From contig JAPYXD010000752.1 of assembly GCA_030998225.1 (NCBI GenBank), positions 18,492,501-18,556,500 of the forward strand: a stretch of DNA of 64,000 nucleotides, written 5' to 3'. Within the stretch, counting starts at the first letter, position 1, and each line of letters begins with the position of its first letter. Source of the DNA: Diplolepis rosae. Its lineage: Eukaryota; Arthropoda; Insecta; Hymenoptera; Diplolepididae. The notes under the pieces were generated by a model. That model was not told the DNA's origin. It did no database searches and saw only the letters and a program-made list of their open reading frames with translations. Both the position numbers and the translations under genes were made by a program. Positions 22,156 through 32,733 of this stretch are shown one piece after another.

Positions 22156-22850
22156 TCTCTAAGCGTGCGCTGCCGACAAGCGGGTATAATATTCAGGCTT
22201 GTTGCAGTCCCTTTGATATTTTTATCTCTCTAAACAGTTTTCTTAGTATTCTACAAAACCAGTTTAGTAGGTGTAATAGATTAGTTCATATTTCGAGGAG
22301 AAAATGATGCATCAGTTCGTCTGTACGTTCAATCGAGCAGTTGCCGCTTGGTGCTCTATTCATTTATCGAACCGAATTTGTTGCGACTTTCGAGAATGAC
22401 AAGAGTATCAAAAGTGTCACGGGAAGATCGCAGAACCTCGAACAAAATCTTGGGTAGACCGAAAAAAAGCGCCAATCCGAACAAAGGCAAAAAGATGGTA
22501 TTCATAAAAATAGTGCGTCGTCGAAAAAAATAAAAGTAAATACTAATAGGAAAGTGCCAGAAGACGCGGATAAGCACTATCGTATCATTGATTTTTTGCT
22601 GGTTTTTACTACAATTTCGACTTTAGTGAAGTGCGCTCAATGTACAAAATTCAAATACACATGAATTTCCATTTTTATATTTTAAATTTTGGTTTCCTTC
22701 GTTATCACGACTTTCGTATATTTAAATTTTATTGAACACGTAGTCAACTGTTTTATCATGCTCATACAGTACATCAACTAAGTCGCCTATGTGTGCTAAT
22801 GAACTTGGTAGCGTTCTCAATAAATAAGAACAGTCCAACTGATCGTTCCC
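22156..22850. other. Intergenic; one short basic ORF of unknown status
   Basis: A 61-codon plus-strand frame (22348-22533) has a basic tail with the AT-hook-like LGRPKKSANPNKGKK. It could be a gene fragment or chance; nothing around it supports expression. Confidence 0.2.
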
Positions 22851-23184
22851 GTATGGCGCCTCAGTGGGAGTGCCCCGCCGGTTGGTGGTGTCTTTCCCGA
22901 CCCATTAGAAGGCGGGGTTGATGTGAGCCTGGTTCTGCCGAGGTGGTGCGCCATGCGGGAACAGGAGCCAGCCCCTTCGGGACCTTGATCAGCTAGTGCG
23001 TATTGAACACAGACGTCGGAGTCTGTATTACCCCGAGCGAGCCTGGTCCGTCCGTGTTTTCCGGGAGAGGCTAAGCGGAGGTTGGGCCTCAGGGAACTGG
23101 GGTAGGACTACGGTCCGAGGTTACACCCGTTCCTAACTATTCCGACCCGCCCCTGTACGCACGATGCGCTGGTAAAAAACATTT
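22851..23184 (+). other. Probable 5' UTR of the R1-clade retrotransposon
   Basis: A GC-rich block directly upstream of the R1-type ORF1. R1-clade elements carry such GC-rich leaders. The exact 5' end is unknown; a change in composition at about 22845 is the best estimate. Confidence 0.4.
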
Positions 23185-23690
23185 ATGGATCTTAAAAAAA
23201 CAAAAAGGAGAACAAGGAGTGTGCAATTCTCTGGGAGATGGAGGATTGAGAGACATCCTCCAGTTCCTGAAAGAATAGAGTGAAGAAATGGAGAGATTGG
23301 GTATGGCCCTTGAAGTAATACAAGACTGGATGCGTCAGAACACCCCGACCACCGTCAAAACGAGTGTTAGAGAGGCTGCCGAGGTTTTGGGCAGCCTCTT
23401 TAACACTCACGAGTGTTTGATGAAAAGCGGGGTAGAAATCCAGAAGAGACTGCAATCCCACCCCACCACGAAAAAAATGGGGATTTTCCAGAGACCACGT
23501 TCGGCATCTCTGGGAGATACCCCAAAAATCCAGGCGAAGGGTGAGAAAAGGGCAGCCCCCTCCCACCCTCAAGGAAAAAACTCCTAAGAGGGGGAAAGGC
23601 GGCCCATCACCCTCGTATGCCAAAGTGACCAAGAGCCAGGCCAGTTCCAAAGACAGGACCGAAGTTCCTGCGTGGTCCGGCGCGAAGAAC
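23185..23690 (+). pseudogene. R1-clade retrotransposon ORF1 (gag-like), broken
   Basis: From ATG 23185 (MDLKKTKRR) the frame shifts near 23219 into GDGGLRDILQFLKE, a TAG at 23276, then a conserved run: SEEMERLGMALEVIQDWM, VREAAEVLGSLFNTHE and VEIQKRL. A second shift in an A-run near 23575 leads to KRGKGGPSPSYAKVTKSQAS. This matches the N-terminal part of ORF1 in insect R1-clade elements, an RNA-binding gag-like protein. The C-terminal zinc knuckles are missing: the sequence jumps at about 23680 straight into ORF2 (LDEVKRPGGRLK), so an internal deletion fused ORF1 to mid-ORF2. Confidence 0.65.
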
Positions 23691-23733
23691 TCTTCACTCT
23701 CGATGAAGTAAAGAGACCGGGTGGTAGGCTTAA

Positions 23734-26494
23734 GGTACTAGTACACTTTAGAATTTTGAAAAAATCGATTTCGTTTTTTTTGCATTTTTCAACTCCTTAG
23801 ACATTTAAATATCTTCTCCTAAAATATTTTTAAAAAATTCAAACTATTAACACCATGAAATAAGTGAAAATGCGTGCGCACTCCCAGCTATTAGTCGTGT
23901 GGCGACTATTGTTCATTCTCTTCTTCCATTTAAAGATATTTGGTTTTCACGACTTTTTCGAAAGTTTATTCATATCGTCTCAGTGCTTGTTTTGTTATAA
24001 ATCTAAGCATTTGTGTGTTTATAATACAATGAATACGTATAGAAAAGGCTGTAAATACAGTAAGAGAAAAAGTAAGAAAACTTCTAAAGTGATAAAACAT
24101 GAGTTCCGTGGAAATGAATTTACTTTTGAACATTCCACTGAGTTTACCAGTGCATCAGCAAGAAAATTATCGTGTAATTCTGATTTTGAAGTGAAGTGTG
24201 ATGATACTTTCAATTATTGCATACTGGCATTTCCACTCGTTTTTTCGGCGTTAGCGACAATATTAAAATGTAAAACTTGTGACACAGATGTCAAGTTTAC
24301 CAAAACTGGTATTCGGGGTCTTGGATTCAAGATAAATGTAGAGTGTGCTTGTGGTGATCGGCCGATAAATTCTTCACATCTTATAAATACTGGCTTTGAA
24401 GTTAACCGACGCATTGTATTTATTATGCGATTGCTTGGCGTGGGTCGTAACGGAATAGAACTTTTTTGTTCGTTGATGGATATGACATCGAATTTCGGTA
24501 AAACAACGTATTATAAGCTGCTACAAAATTTACAAATTGCAATAAAAAGCATTGCCGACATTTGCCTAAAAAAAGCTGGTCAGGAGGAGAAACAAAAAAG
24601 TTTGGAAAATAATTTGCCTGAGAATGAATTAGTAGTTTCAGGTGACGGCACGTGGTTAAAACGTGGCTTCAGCTCATCGATCGGTGTTTGTACTGTAATA
24701 GGTAAATACACAGGCAAAGTATTAGATTATTTTGTTTCTTCTAAGACGTGCAAAGCTTGTGAGATAATGGAGAAAAAACTGAATCGCGTTCATTTCGAAA
24801 TCTGGTACGAGGGTGAGCATCAGGAACAATGTTCGGCAAATTACCAAGGTAGCTCCGGAGGCATGGAAGTCCAAGGAATAATTGAGATTTTCAAAAACTC
24901 TCTTAAAATCCATATGGCAAAATACGCTTACTACATAGGTGACGGGGACTCAAAGACTTTTACCAATTTATGTGAAGCTAAACCGTATGGAGATTTTTTT
25001 ATCAAAAAACTTGAGTGTGTTCTGCACGTGGGAAAACGAATGTTCCGGTACCTGAAGGAAGCAAAAAAATCGTTAGTCGAATTACGAAAATTCAGAAAAG
25101 CTGAAGAGAAAAAAAATAAGTTGAAAATAATCAGAAAACAGCGGAAAAAATAGAAAATTCACCGAAAATTCGACAGCCACGTAAAAAAAACGGAAGATTC
25201 AGTGCTGCCACCTCCAAAAACCACGGATTTGACTGGGAAGATAATGAAAAAAATGTCAACTCATTATTCTTTGGCCATACAACGTCATGAAGATTCTCTA
25301 ATTGATATGAAAAAAGAAATATGGGCTGGTTTTTACCACATGATTTCTACTGACAACGCGCCGCATCACGATCTCTGTAATCCAGACTGGTGTAAATACC
25401 TACAAGCTAAGGCAAAGAATGAGCCATTTACACACAAGCCTGCTCTAAGTGCAGAAGTCCAGGAATACGTCTAACCGGCCTTTGAAAAATTGACGAACGA
25501 TGATTTACTGAAACGATGCTTGGGCAAAAATACGCAAAATAATAACGAGTGTATAACAAAACACTGTGGGCAATTGTCCCCAAAAACATATTTGTCGGGA
25601 AGAATTTCGTAAAAGTGGGGGCCCAAATATCGTTGGCCATCTTCAATGAAGGACGTATGAGCCTTCTGAAAATGATGGAAACCATGGGGTGCACTATTGG
25701 TATGCACGCATATCAATACGTGAAGTTCAAAGACGAAGAGCGGATTTTATTGGCTGAAAAAGCGACAAACGCCTCTACTAAAGAAGGCCGTTTGGCCCAA
25801 AAAGAGGCCCGCCAGAAAGATGAGGCAGCTTACCAAGACAGTGGCCTGCTGCTGTATGGTCCAGGAATAGCCGATTAATTTATTGTGAGTATTAGAACTT
25901 GATTTTTTTTTAAATATTCAATAAAAAGTACTAGTCAAAACTTTAGACGCGTTTTTCTCGAAATGACTTTTTTTCAAATGGCTGACAGATTATCTCCGGA
26001 ACTACTGAACCGATTTTCAAACACCTTGCTGGGTTTTGTTTATTGATATGTCCTGTATGAAAATTTACCGCAATTAAGCCAAAAAATACAAATTTAATAT
26101 TTTATTGACCCAAAAAACAGCGGAAAAATAGGCCATTTTTTCAATGAATTTTTCAAACGCCCGCCATTTTTTTTTTCTTGATTTTTTTAAACATGTGGTG
26201 AATTGTCACTTAAGCAACCTTCCTTTTAGAGAAACCATTTCATTTTTTTGTTTCAGACTTGCCGATCCAGAGATAAACTGTCGGCCATGCGTCAAATTTT
26301 TTTTTTTGATGTTCGATTTTCGCGCTCCCTGGATTTGGGCCATAAAACAAAAATTTTAAATAAAATTTTGTTTGTACTCCACAAACATCTATTTACTTGA
26401 TAAAAAAAGTTTCATATAAATATATATCAATGGGACTGAGAAAAAAATTATTCAAAATTGCCTTATTTTTAACCTCCTAAAGTGTACTAGTACC
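23734..26494 (+). mobile_element. Kolobok-like DNA transposon, both ends intact, TTAA duplication
   Basis: Terminal inverted repeats GGTACTAGTACACTTTAG (23734) and CTAAAGTGTACTAGTACC (to 26494) are flanked by TTAA at 23730-23733 and 26495-26498. Removing the element restores one R1 reading frame, GGRLK followed by ANTAPGMDGIPNE. TTAA targets are used by Kolobok and piggyBac; the transposase inside is of the Kolobok/'Mutator-like' (PF20700) type, not piggyBac. Confidence 0.85.
24029..25878 (+). pseudogene. Kolobok-like transposase with two stops and one frameshift
   Basis: The best start is ATG 24029 (MNTYRKGCKYSKRKSK), giving a basic N-terminus. Signatures: paired cysteines KCKTCD...CACG at about 82-113, VVSGDGTWLKRG with D206, YQGSSGGMEVQG, and YYIGDGDSKTF with D305/D307, then ECVLHVGKRM. 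This order is that of the 'Mutator-like transposase' family that includes Kolobok. Stops at 25151-25153 and 25472-25474 and a one-base loss near 25547 split the C-terminal part, which ends LLLYGPGIAD. The copy is flanked by intact inverted repeats, so it could be moved in trans but not by itself. A second, internally deleted relative lies at 53490-54020. Confidence 0.8.
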
Positions 26495-26498
26495 TTAA

Positions 26499-27080
26499 GG
26501 CAAATACAGCGCCAGGTATGGATGGGATTCCGAACGAGATCCTTAAAGAGGTGATTGAGGCATACACGGGGATCCTCCTAGAAGCCTTCAACTCCTGTCT
26601 TCGGGAAGGGAGATTCTTCGTAGACTGGAAGAAGCAGAGGTTGGCCCTGCTGAGGAAGGGCAACAAACCTCTAGGGGTTCCCTCGTCGTATAGACCTATT
26701 GGATACGATGGGGGAAGCTTCTATAACGGCTTCAGGCTCTCGTGGTCGGGGAGAACGGTCTCTCGAAAAACCAGTTCGGATTCAGGAAAGGCAGGTCCAC
26801 TGTGGACGCCATCCAAGCTGTGGTTAACATCGCCACAAATGCAAGAAAAGGAACTGGTAAGCGTAAGGGATTCTGCGCGTTGATCAGCATTGACATACGC
26901 AATACGTTCAATTCTGCGAGGTGGAATATCTGCATCGAGGCCATAATGTGGAAAAAGGTTTTTGACTACCTGTTGCGAATGATAGATGACTGTCTGAGCG
27001 ACAGGTGGGTGATATACGATGGCGACAAATGGTCTCTCAAAGACGAGATCACATATGGCACGAGCCGCAAGCACAATATA
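26499..27080 (+). pseudogene. R1-clade ORF2: reverse transcriptase, N-terminal half
   Basis: Continues from 23690-23733 across the Kolobok insertion. Reads APGMDGIPNEILKEVIEAY, WKKQRLALLRKG, SSYRPI, a frame change near 26705, then NQFGFRKGRSTVDAIQAV and ALISIDIRNTFNSARW, the RT motif with the first catalytic Asp (ID at about 26891). It ends near ITYG..., where the PQG block would be. The FADD motif is missing because of the deletion at the Transib insertion. Confidence 0.8.
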
Positions 27081-27439
27081 CCTGGCGCGGTCTATTATTA
27101 TATTAGAGAAAGGAGTGGATTACTTTTGTCGTGAGTGTTGGTTTCTAAATTCCTGTGATGGATAGTGATCCTGAAGGTATGTAGACTTTTTTAAGTACAA
27201 ATTTTACATTCGTCTAGACATTTTACCTCGTGTATTTTTTATATAACTAAGGCTCTTCAAGCGATTCTAAAAATAGATTGGTTTGTAATATAATAGGCCT
27301 ATATTTTTTATCATATCAGATCGCATCTTGAAATTACTTTTATTTGATAGGTTCATTCAATTAACTTTAGCTGCGGATATCTGCGATTCTGCTTTGTTTT
27401 GTTTTGTTTGTCACCTTAACCTTCTCACGCAACCACCCA

Positions 27440-27541
27440 CGTAGCCATAGCGGGCATAGACCGAATCTCCTGCGAGCATTGTCGCACGTCACGCAATAAC
27501 CCTCATTGTGTGCCTCGGCACGTAATATACTATTTTAGTGA
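27440..27541. repeat. Half of a palindromic repeat element, inside the Transib gene's first intron
   Basis: CCTGCGAGCATTGTCGCACG, TCACGCAATAACCCTCATTG and TACTATTTTAGTG are the inverse of the left half of the palindrome at 48993-49160. Only one arm is present here. Confidence 0.6.
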
Positions 27542-28120
27542 GTCAAAAATATTTCCTTCATATATTTAAAATTCCCTTTTTTGCTTTCTTTGAGCAATCA
27601 ACTTATTTTATACTGCTTCAAACATGTTTTTGAGTAGTTTCTGGGCTTTTTTGCAAATTTTTATGGCAAAAGTATGAAAGTAAAACACATTTGCTTTTCT
27701 TTACTTTGCTAAAACTTTCGAATCATAGTGTCAATTTTCGAGATTAGGTGATGATATGTACTATTTTTTTTATTTTTTTTTCTTGTCTAGTTTTTCATAA
27801 AATTTTGATCGTTTTTCAGATTCAGGCACTAACTTGTTGGCAGATTTTCGAAATTGTGAAAAACACGCTTCATTTGACTCTGGACAACCAGCTAAATGAC
27901 TTAGAGGAAGGTTTAGCTACGTTTAATGGTGGCCCTGTCACCATATCACAGATCAACAAAATCAGCTTAAAGAAAATGCTGTGTACGATGAAAAAGAAAT
28001 GGGACAAAGCTTCCAGGAAGGCTGACTTTTTCTTCAAAAGCAACAAAGAGTGGCTGGAATCCTCAGCAATAATTAGGGTTAGTTGATTTTTAACGCTCTA
28101 TCAGGGGTGTGTCTTCGAAA

Positions 28121-28132
28121 GGGGGGGGGGGG
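28121..28132 (+). repeat. G12 homopolymer followed by CTGGGG
   Basis: A run of twelve G with flanking GGGG tracts, in intron 2 of the Transib gene. G-quadruplex-capable in principle; also a likely place for length error. Confidence 0.5.
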
Positions 28133-30741
28133 CTGGGGTAGGTTCACGAGACTATTCGATTTTAATTTGTTTATTAGACTTTTGAAAATTAAATTCATAA
28201 AAAAATATATACTAAGAAATTCATATTGAATTTTATAGGACACTACTGGACAAAACGAAAAAACGCCTGCACCAAATCCAAAAGGCAGGCCATGTGGTGC
28301 TGTAATCGATTTTGAGAGCGCGAGTGAAAGAACAAAAAGGAGGAGGACTGCAAGTTTACGCGATTCCAATAGTGCGCAGGAGCTGGCTTACGCAACTCAA
28401 ATGAGCCTACGTTCGTCAGGAGCCACAGATGCTGCAAAGGTTTTGCAAGATGTTACAACCACTTCGCCCCGTAGGGCAAATAAGTATAGAAAAGCTTATA
28501 CTTCAGTTTCAAACTCCGGTCAATCTGAGGTGTCTGGGAATGAAGCTTTGGTAGATTTTGTTCATTTGAAACTGACGAAACAACAGTACAAAGATCTACG
28601 TCAATCTTTAAGAAGTAAAAACTTTCGGGCATATCCCTCTTATGAGATAGTTTTTGAAGCTAAAAAACGGTGCTATCCCGATGATATAGCAGTATCAGAC
28701 ACGTCAGCAGAGGTCTCGCTGCAAAGTTTACTTGATCACACTTGCAAAAGAATCCTACTCACTCAAACCGAAGTTCTTAACTCTGTTGATTCGTCAGTTA
28801 TCAGAAATATTCAGATGATGTGTAAATGGGGTTGTGATGGGAGCTCGGGGCAAAGCGAGTATAAACAAGCATTTGAGAATAAAACGAGTTCTGATGCTTG
28901 AATTGTTTTAACGTCGTTAGTTCCACTGCAAATTGTTGGGTTAGATGATGGTTCGCAAAAAGAAATTATTCTTTGGAAGAATCCAAGGCCCTCTTCTCCG
29001 CGTAATTGTCGCCCGAAAAGGCTCCAGTTCCTGAAGGAAACGGTTGAATCTACACTTGACGAGAAAAAATACATTTCAAATCAAATTCATGACCTTCAAC
29101 CTTTTCATTCGATTATTTATAATGTAACAGTCACGTATTCTCTACATTTTACAATGATCGATCAAAAAGTTTGTAGCGCGGTGGCAGAGACAAGCTCTAC
29201 TCTTCGATGTTACTTGTGCAAAAGCACATCAAAAGAGTTCAACAACATCGAGCTGATGGCATCTAAAAAAATTGATATTAATGCACTCGAGTTCGGATTG
29301 TCGAGTCTTCATGCGTGGATTCGTTTTTTTGAATGCTTCCTACATGTAGGATATAAGTTAGACATTAGGAAATGGCAGGCCCGAACAAACGAAGAAAAAA
29401 ATACTGTTGAAGAAAGGAAGCACGGCATTCAAGCGGAATTTAAGAAAATGTTGCATTTGAATGTAGACCGTCCAAAAGCAGGATTCGGTAGTAGCAATGA
29501 CGGCAATATAGCGAGGCGATTTTTCGAAAACGTTAAAAAGTCATCTAGAATCTTGGGGATTGACATAGATTTAATCAAGAAATGTCACGCGATTTTGCAA
29601 GCTATGTCTAGTGGGTTCGCGATCAACGTCCAAGCTTTTAGAATGTACTGCCTGGAAACGGCAAAACGGTTCGTGCAGCTGTACCCGTGGTACTGCATGC
29701 CGACAGCAGTACATAAAATTCTCATTCACGGACACGAAGTCATAGACTACGCTCCATTACCAATAGGTCAGATGTCCGAGGAAGCGCAGGAGGCAAGGAA
29801 TAAGGATATAAAAAAGTTTCGCGAAAATTACTCTCGAAAATGTTCGCGAAAAGCGACTATGGAAGATGTTCTCAAGCGCCTTTTGTTGACTTTAGATCCA
29901 TATATTTCTAGCCAAGGAAAAAAAACTACCCAAAACCAGGTAAAAGTTTGTCTCCGGAAGCAATCCAACTTTTGTTATCGATGAAGAGTTTTGCGAATGA
30001 TTCTAATGATGAAAATGAGAGTTCAGATTCTAGTTGTAGTGAAGATTCCGACGATGGAACAGAATGATACGTTTGACAAAACTAGAATTGTATATTTATT
30101 ATATTTGATTTACTTTAAAATATAAAATAAGTTATTCATTAAAACTTAAACTTTGTTATTTTTGACATTTTTTCTGAATACCTACTATTTGAATTCAATT
30201 TTCAAAAATGTATTGGATTCCCAAAAATATGGCTGCTTATTTTGATCAAAATATCAAGTTCGTACATGTATGTTTTGCGAACCGTTACCTCATGAAATGC
30301 GATATTTTCGATTTTTAAACAAATTACAAGAAATTAAACGAGAAACAGTTGCAATTTTTGTTAAGTAATTCAGTTTTCCAAAACGCCTGCCTTTCAAGTA
30401 ACATAATCGATCGATTGCAAATCGTAACAAAATGCAGTTTCACAAATATTTTTAAGCTATCGAAAAAAACTCCCGCACTTTATAGTGTATCTTTTTATTT
30501 TTCAAAGTGCTGCTTTCAGATTCACAAAAAGTAATTTCTAGTAAAACCAAAAAAAACGAAGGAAAAAAAATCCATATTTTTTTATAGGTGCCATCATTTT
30601 TGGTGAGCCATTTTATTTTTTTTTGCAATTTCTTTTCAAATTCTTCATCAGCGACCATAAAAACCCTAAAAAACATATATTCAGTACAATAACATCAAAA
30701 CTGAATTAATGGACACCTTTTCAACGATTCAGCCCACTGTG

Positions 30742-31740
30742 CGACGTCGGAATCCCAGAGCTGAGGATCAATGAAAGTCTGTGTCGAGCGAAGCGCTGGT
30801 TGGATAGCAGAGTTCTGAAAATGGCCCCCAAGAAAACCGAAGCTTTGCTCGTTACGGACAGGAGATCTTTCCAATACCCGAGGATCGTTCTCGGAGAGCA
30901 TGAAGTCGAGTGGAAAACAGGTGGCGAGCGTGGTACATTCAAAGCTGCTTTATGCAGCTCCGGTCTGGGCTAATGCTCTGCAAAACCATGCTATCCAGAA
31001 GAAGCTGTTCTCGGCGTGGAGACTTGTCGCGCTGACAATAGTTTCAGCATATAGAACTGTCTCGACGAGTGCTTTGTTGGTCCTGGCGAGCGTCCCGCTA
31101 ATAGACTTATTGGCAGAGGAAAGGCAAGAGACCTTTCAGCTCCGCAAGGACCTTACCTGCGCCAACCTACAGGAAAACGCTCGCGCAATGGAGCAGTGAT
31201 CCCAGAACGTGGGAGCTGGCGGCCCCCACCATAGACCCCACCAGCTCATGGCTTCTTCCTCGCTCGACTCCCATAGATTGGTTGAGTAAGGAAGACACAA
31301 TGAGCTCAAGGCATCTATGGTGGGGGCCGCCAGCTCCCACGTTCTGGGATCACTGCAATGGAGGCCATCCGTAAGGATGGAAGGCGCAGACTAGTCGAGA
31401 AATGGTAGATGAGATGGCATGGTGAGCAGACCGGGAGATGGACCTACCTCCTAATCCCGGAGCTCGCCACCTGGGTGAACAGAAAGCACGGAGAAGTCGG
31501 CTTTTATCTGGCGCAAGCGCTCTCAGGCCATGGCTGTTTTAACGCATACCTGAGGCGCTTCAAGAAGAGAGGCGAGGAGATGTGTTCCTACTGCGATTTC
31601 CCTGTGGATAATGCAGAGCACGCACTCTTTGTCTGCGCAAAATGGGGTGTCGCAAGGGAGGCCCTCGGTCAGGCAGTGGGTTCGAAGCATATGACGTCAC
31701 ACTATACCCTTGATAAATTGTTTATTGATGGATGGGGGTA
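30742..31740 (+). pseudogene. R1-clade ORF2: RT thumb and C-terminal zinc region
   Basis: Resumes right after the Transib end with DVGIPELRINESLCRAKRWL, KMAPKKTEALLVTDR and RIVLGEHEVEW. A second internal deletion at about 30918 jumps to VASVVHSKLLYAAPVWAN. After the hAT MITE comes AMEAIRKDGRRRLVEKW, one stop at 31405-31407, then TGRWTYLLIPELATWVNRKH, LSGHGCFNAYLRRF and the cysteine-histidine block CSYCDFPVDNAEHALFVCAKW that closes R1-type ORF2. The ORF ends at 31741. The endonuclease domain is missing with the ORF1-ORF2 deletion. Confidence 0.8.
31194..31355. mobile_element. hAT-type MITE with perfect ends and 8-bp duplication
   Basis: Ends CAGTGATCCCAGAACGTGGG and its exact inverse, extending about 42 bases (through GGCGGCCCCCACCATAGA). 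CAATGGAG occurs at 31186-31193 and 31356-31363, an 8-bp target duplication as made by hAT elements, and CAGTG fits hAT ends. 162 bp, non-coding. It sits inside the R1 ORF2 frame. A partial relative is at 14334. Confidence 0.95.
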
Positions 31741-32460
31741 ATAAAACTTGATATATCCTATAAAAGGGGTATGTAAATCCCCTCCAAAATCTTTTCGAAA
31801 AGTAGATGCTTCTAAATGCTTCTAGAGATTTTTAAGAAAGAGAAGTGAAGAAATTTAACTGTTATAAGACAAAGGGAAAAGGGGGGGATCATGGATATAA
31901 AAAAGGAGCGATACACGGTGTCTCCACAGTCATTTTAAAACATTACTTGAATGGACAGATGTAAAAATCGCAAACGTGAAATACAAGTTCGACTAAATAA
32001 TCTCTTAAAAAATATCAAAGAGATAAAGCATTCAATTGAAGTTAGATCAGATATTAAAGAAATATCCAAAAATTTCAAAATTATATCTCTATCTGATAAT
32101 GGATATAATAGCACGCAGTTCAGGGCTCTCAAATTTCTGCCCATGTAGTGTATACCATTTTTCTTGCTACCCGGTTGAAAGTACGAAAATAATTGCATGT
32201 GTCCATTGGAATATATTGATGCCTGCCCCGACATTTGCGGCTCATTGCCACTAATAAAAATTAGCAGAGAGCGGACAAATTTTGACGTTTGAGGTTATCG
32301 ACGTTTTTACTCCCGCTATTATAGAGGGCGCGCATATAGCTTGACCAATGCATGGAAGTTAGACTTTCTGCCGTGAATTTGGTGCCGAAACCACGTACTT
32401 TCGACTAGGGTAGTAAGAAAAAAAATTTAAAAGAGCTGCTACAATCCTGCCTATAAAGAG
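31741..32460. other. No gene recognised downstream of R1
   Basis: May include the R1 3' UTR (start). Overlapping short frames on both strands at 31935-32254 carry no motif I recognise. Confidence 0.3.
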
Positions 32461-32725
32461 CCTCAAGGAACTAAAGGTTGACGAATTCTACAAAATTACG
32501 GGTTTGCGAAAACGGCCTACAAAATACCGATCTAAAATTGCTGCAGATATTGAAAATACCTTTGTGATCTTTTTCCCCCAACGAATACTGACACTATTTC
32601 AAGCAGATGGAGATTATTATCAAGAATTAATTCGAGAAATTGTTGTTGGAGAGGTACGTTTAAAATTTCTAGGCGGCCAATACAACGAATTTGAATTGCA
32701 TTCATCAGTGTCCGAAAAGAATTGA
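32461..32725 (+). CDS. Small ORF, possibly OB-fold-like, unknown family
   Basis: Plus-strand frame reading SLKELKVDEFYKITGLRKRP, TKYRSKIAADIE, FVIFFPQRI and RLKFLGGQYNEFEL. The short basic/aromatic beta-like pattern (IxxLxxxxTKYGxxI...VFLPxR...LxYxGG) is common in small ORFs next to insect DNA transposons and resembles a single-strand-binding fold, but I cannot name a family. It probably continues upstream without a clear start. It pairs with the next frame pair (32734-33280). Confidence 0.3.
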
Positions 32726-32733
32726 GATAAAAA

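Larger units (their letters stand above)
27158..30067 (+). pseudogene. Transib/RAG1-like transposase
   Basis: Exon 1 27158-27176 (MDSDPE), exon 2 27820-28077, exon 3 from 28239. Exon 3 is one frame to 29922 apart from one TGA (28899-28901). RAG1-core-like signatures in order: KWGCDGSSGQSEYKQ (first acidic residue, codon 28836), ILWKNPRPSS...CRPKRLQF, TMIDQKVC (second, codon 29160), a zinc-ligand pair RCYLCKSTSKEFNN, and IGQMSEEAQEARNKDIKKFR (third, codon 29778), then MEDVLKRLLLTLDPYIS. Breaks: a shift near 27890, the TGA, and a shift in the A-run near 29920, after which SLSPEAIQLLLS leads to an acidic serine tail ending at 30067. Alternative: an unnamed sister clade of Transib. Confidence 0.7.
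27081..30741 (+). mobile_element. Transib-type (RAG1-core related) DNA transposon, left end lost
   Basis: The right end reads CACTGTG (30735-30741), that is CACAGTG inward, and is followed by CGACG (30742-30746), which is part of the interrupted R1 codons (CDVG). Transib elements end CAC-(A/T)-(A/G)-TG and duplicate 5-bp CGNCG-like targets. No matching CACAGTG and CGACG is found at the left, and about 45 R1 codons are missing there, so a deletion removed the left end together with flanking R1 sequence. The exact left boundary is uncertain (27081-27157). Confidence 0.7.

Noticed and set aside
23730..26498. piggyBac insertion because of TTAA
   Set aside because: The encoded protein has DGTWLKRG and DGDSKTF motifs of the Kolobok/'Mutator-like' family and none of the piggyBac DDD landmarks.
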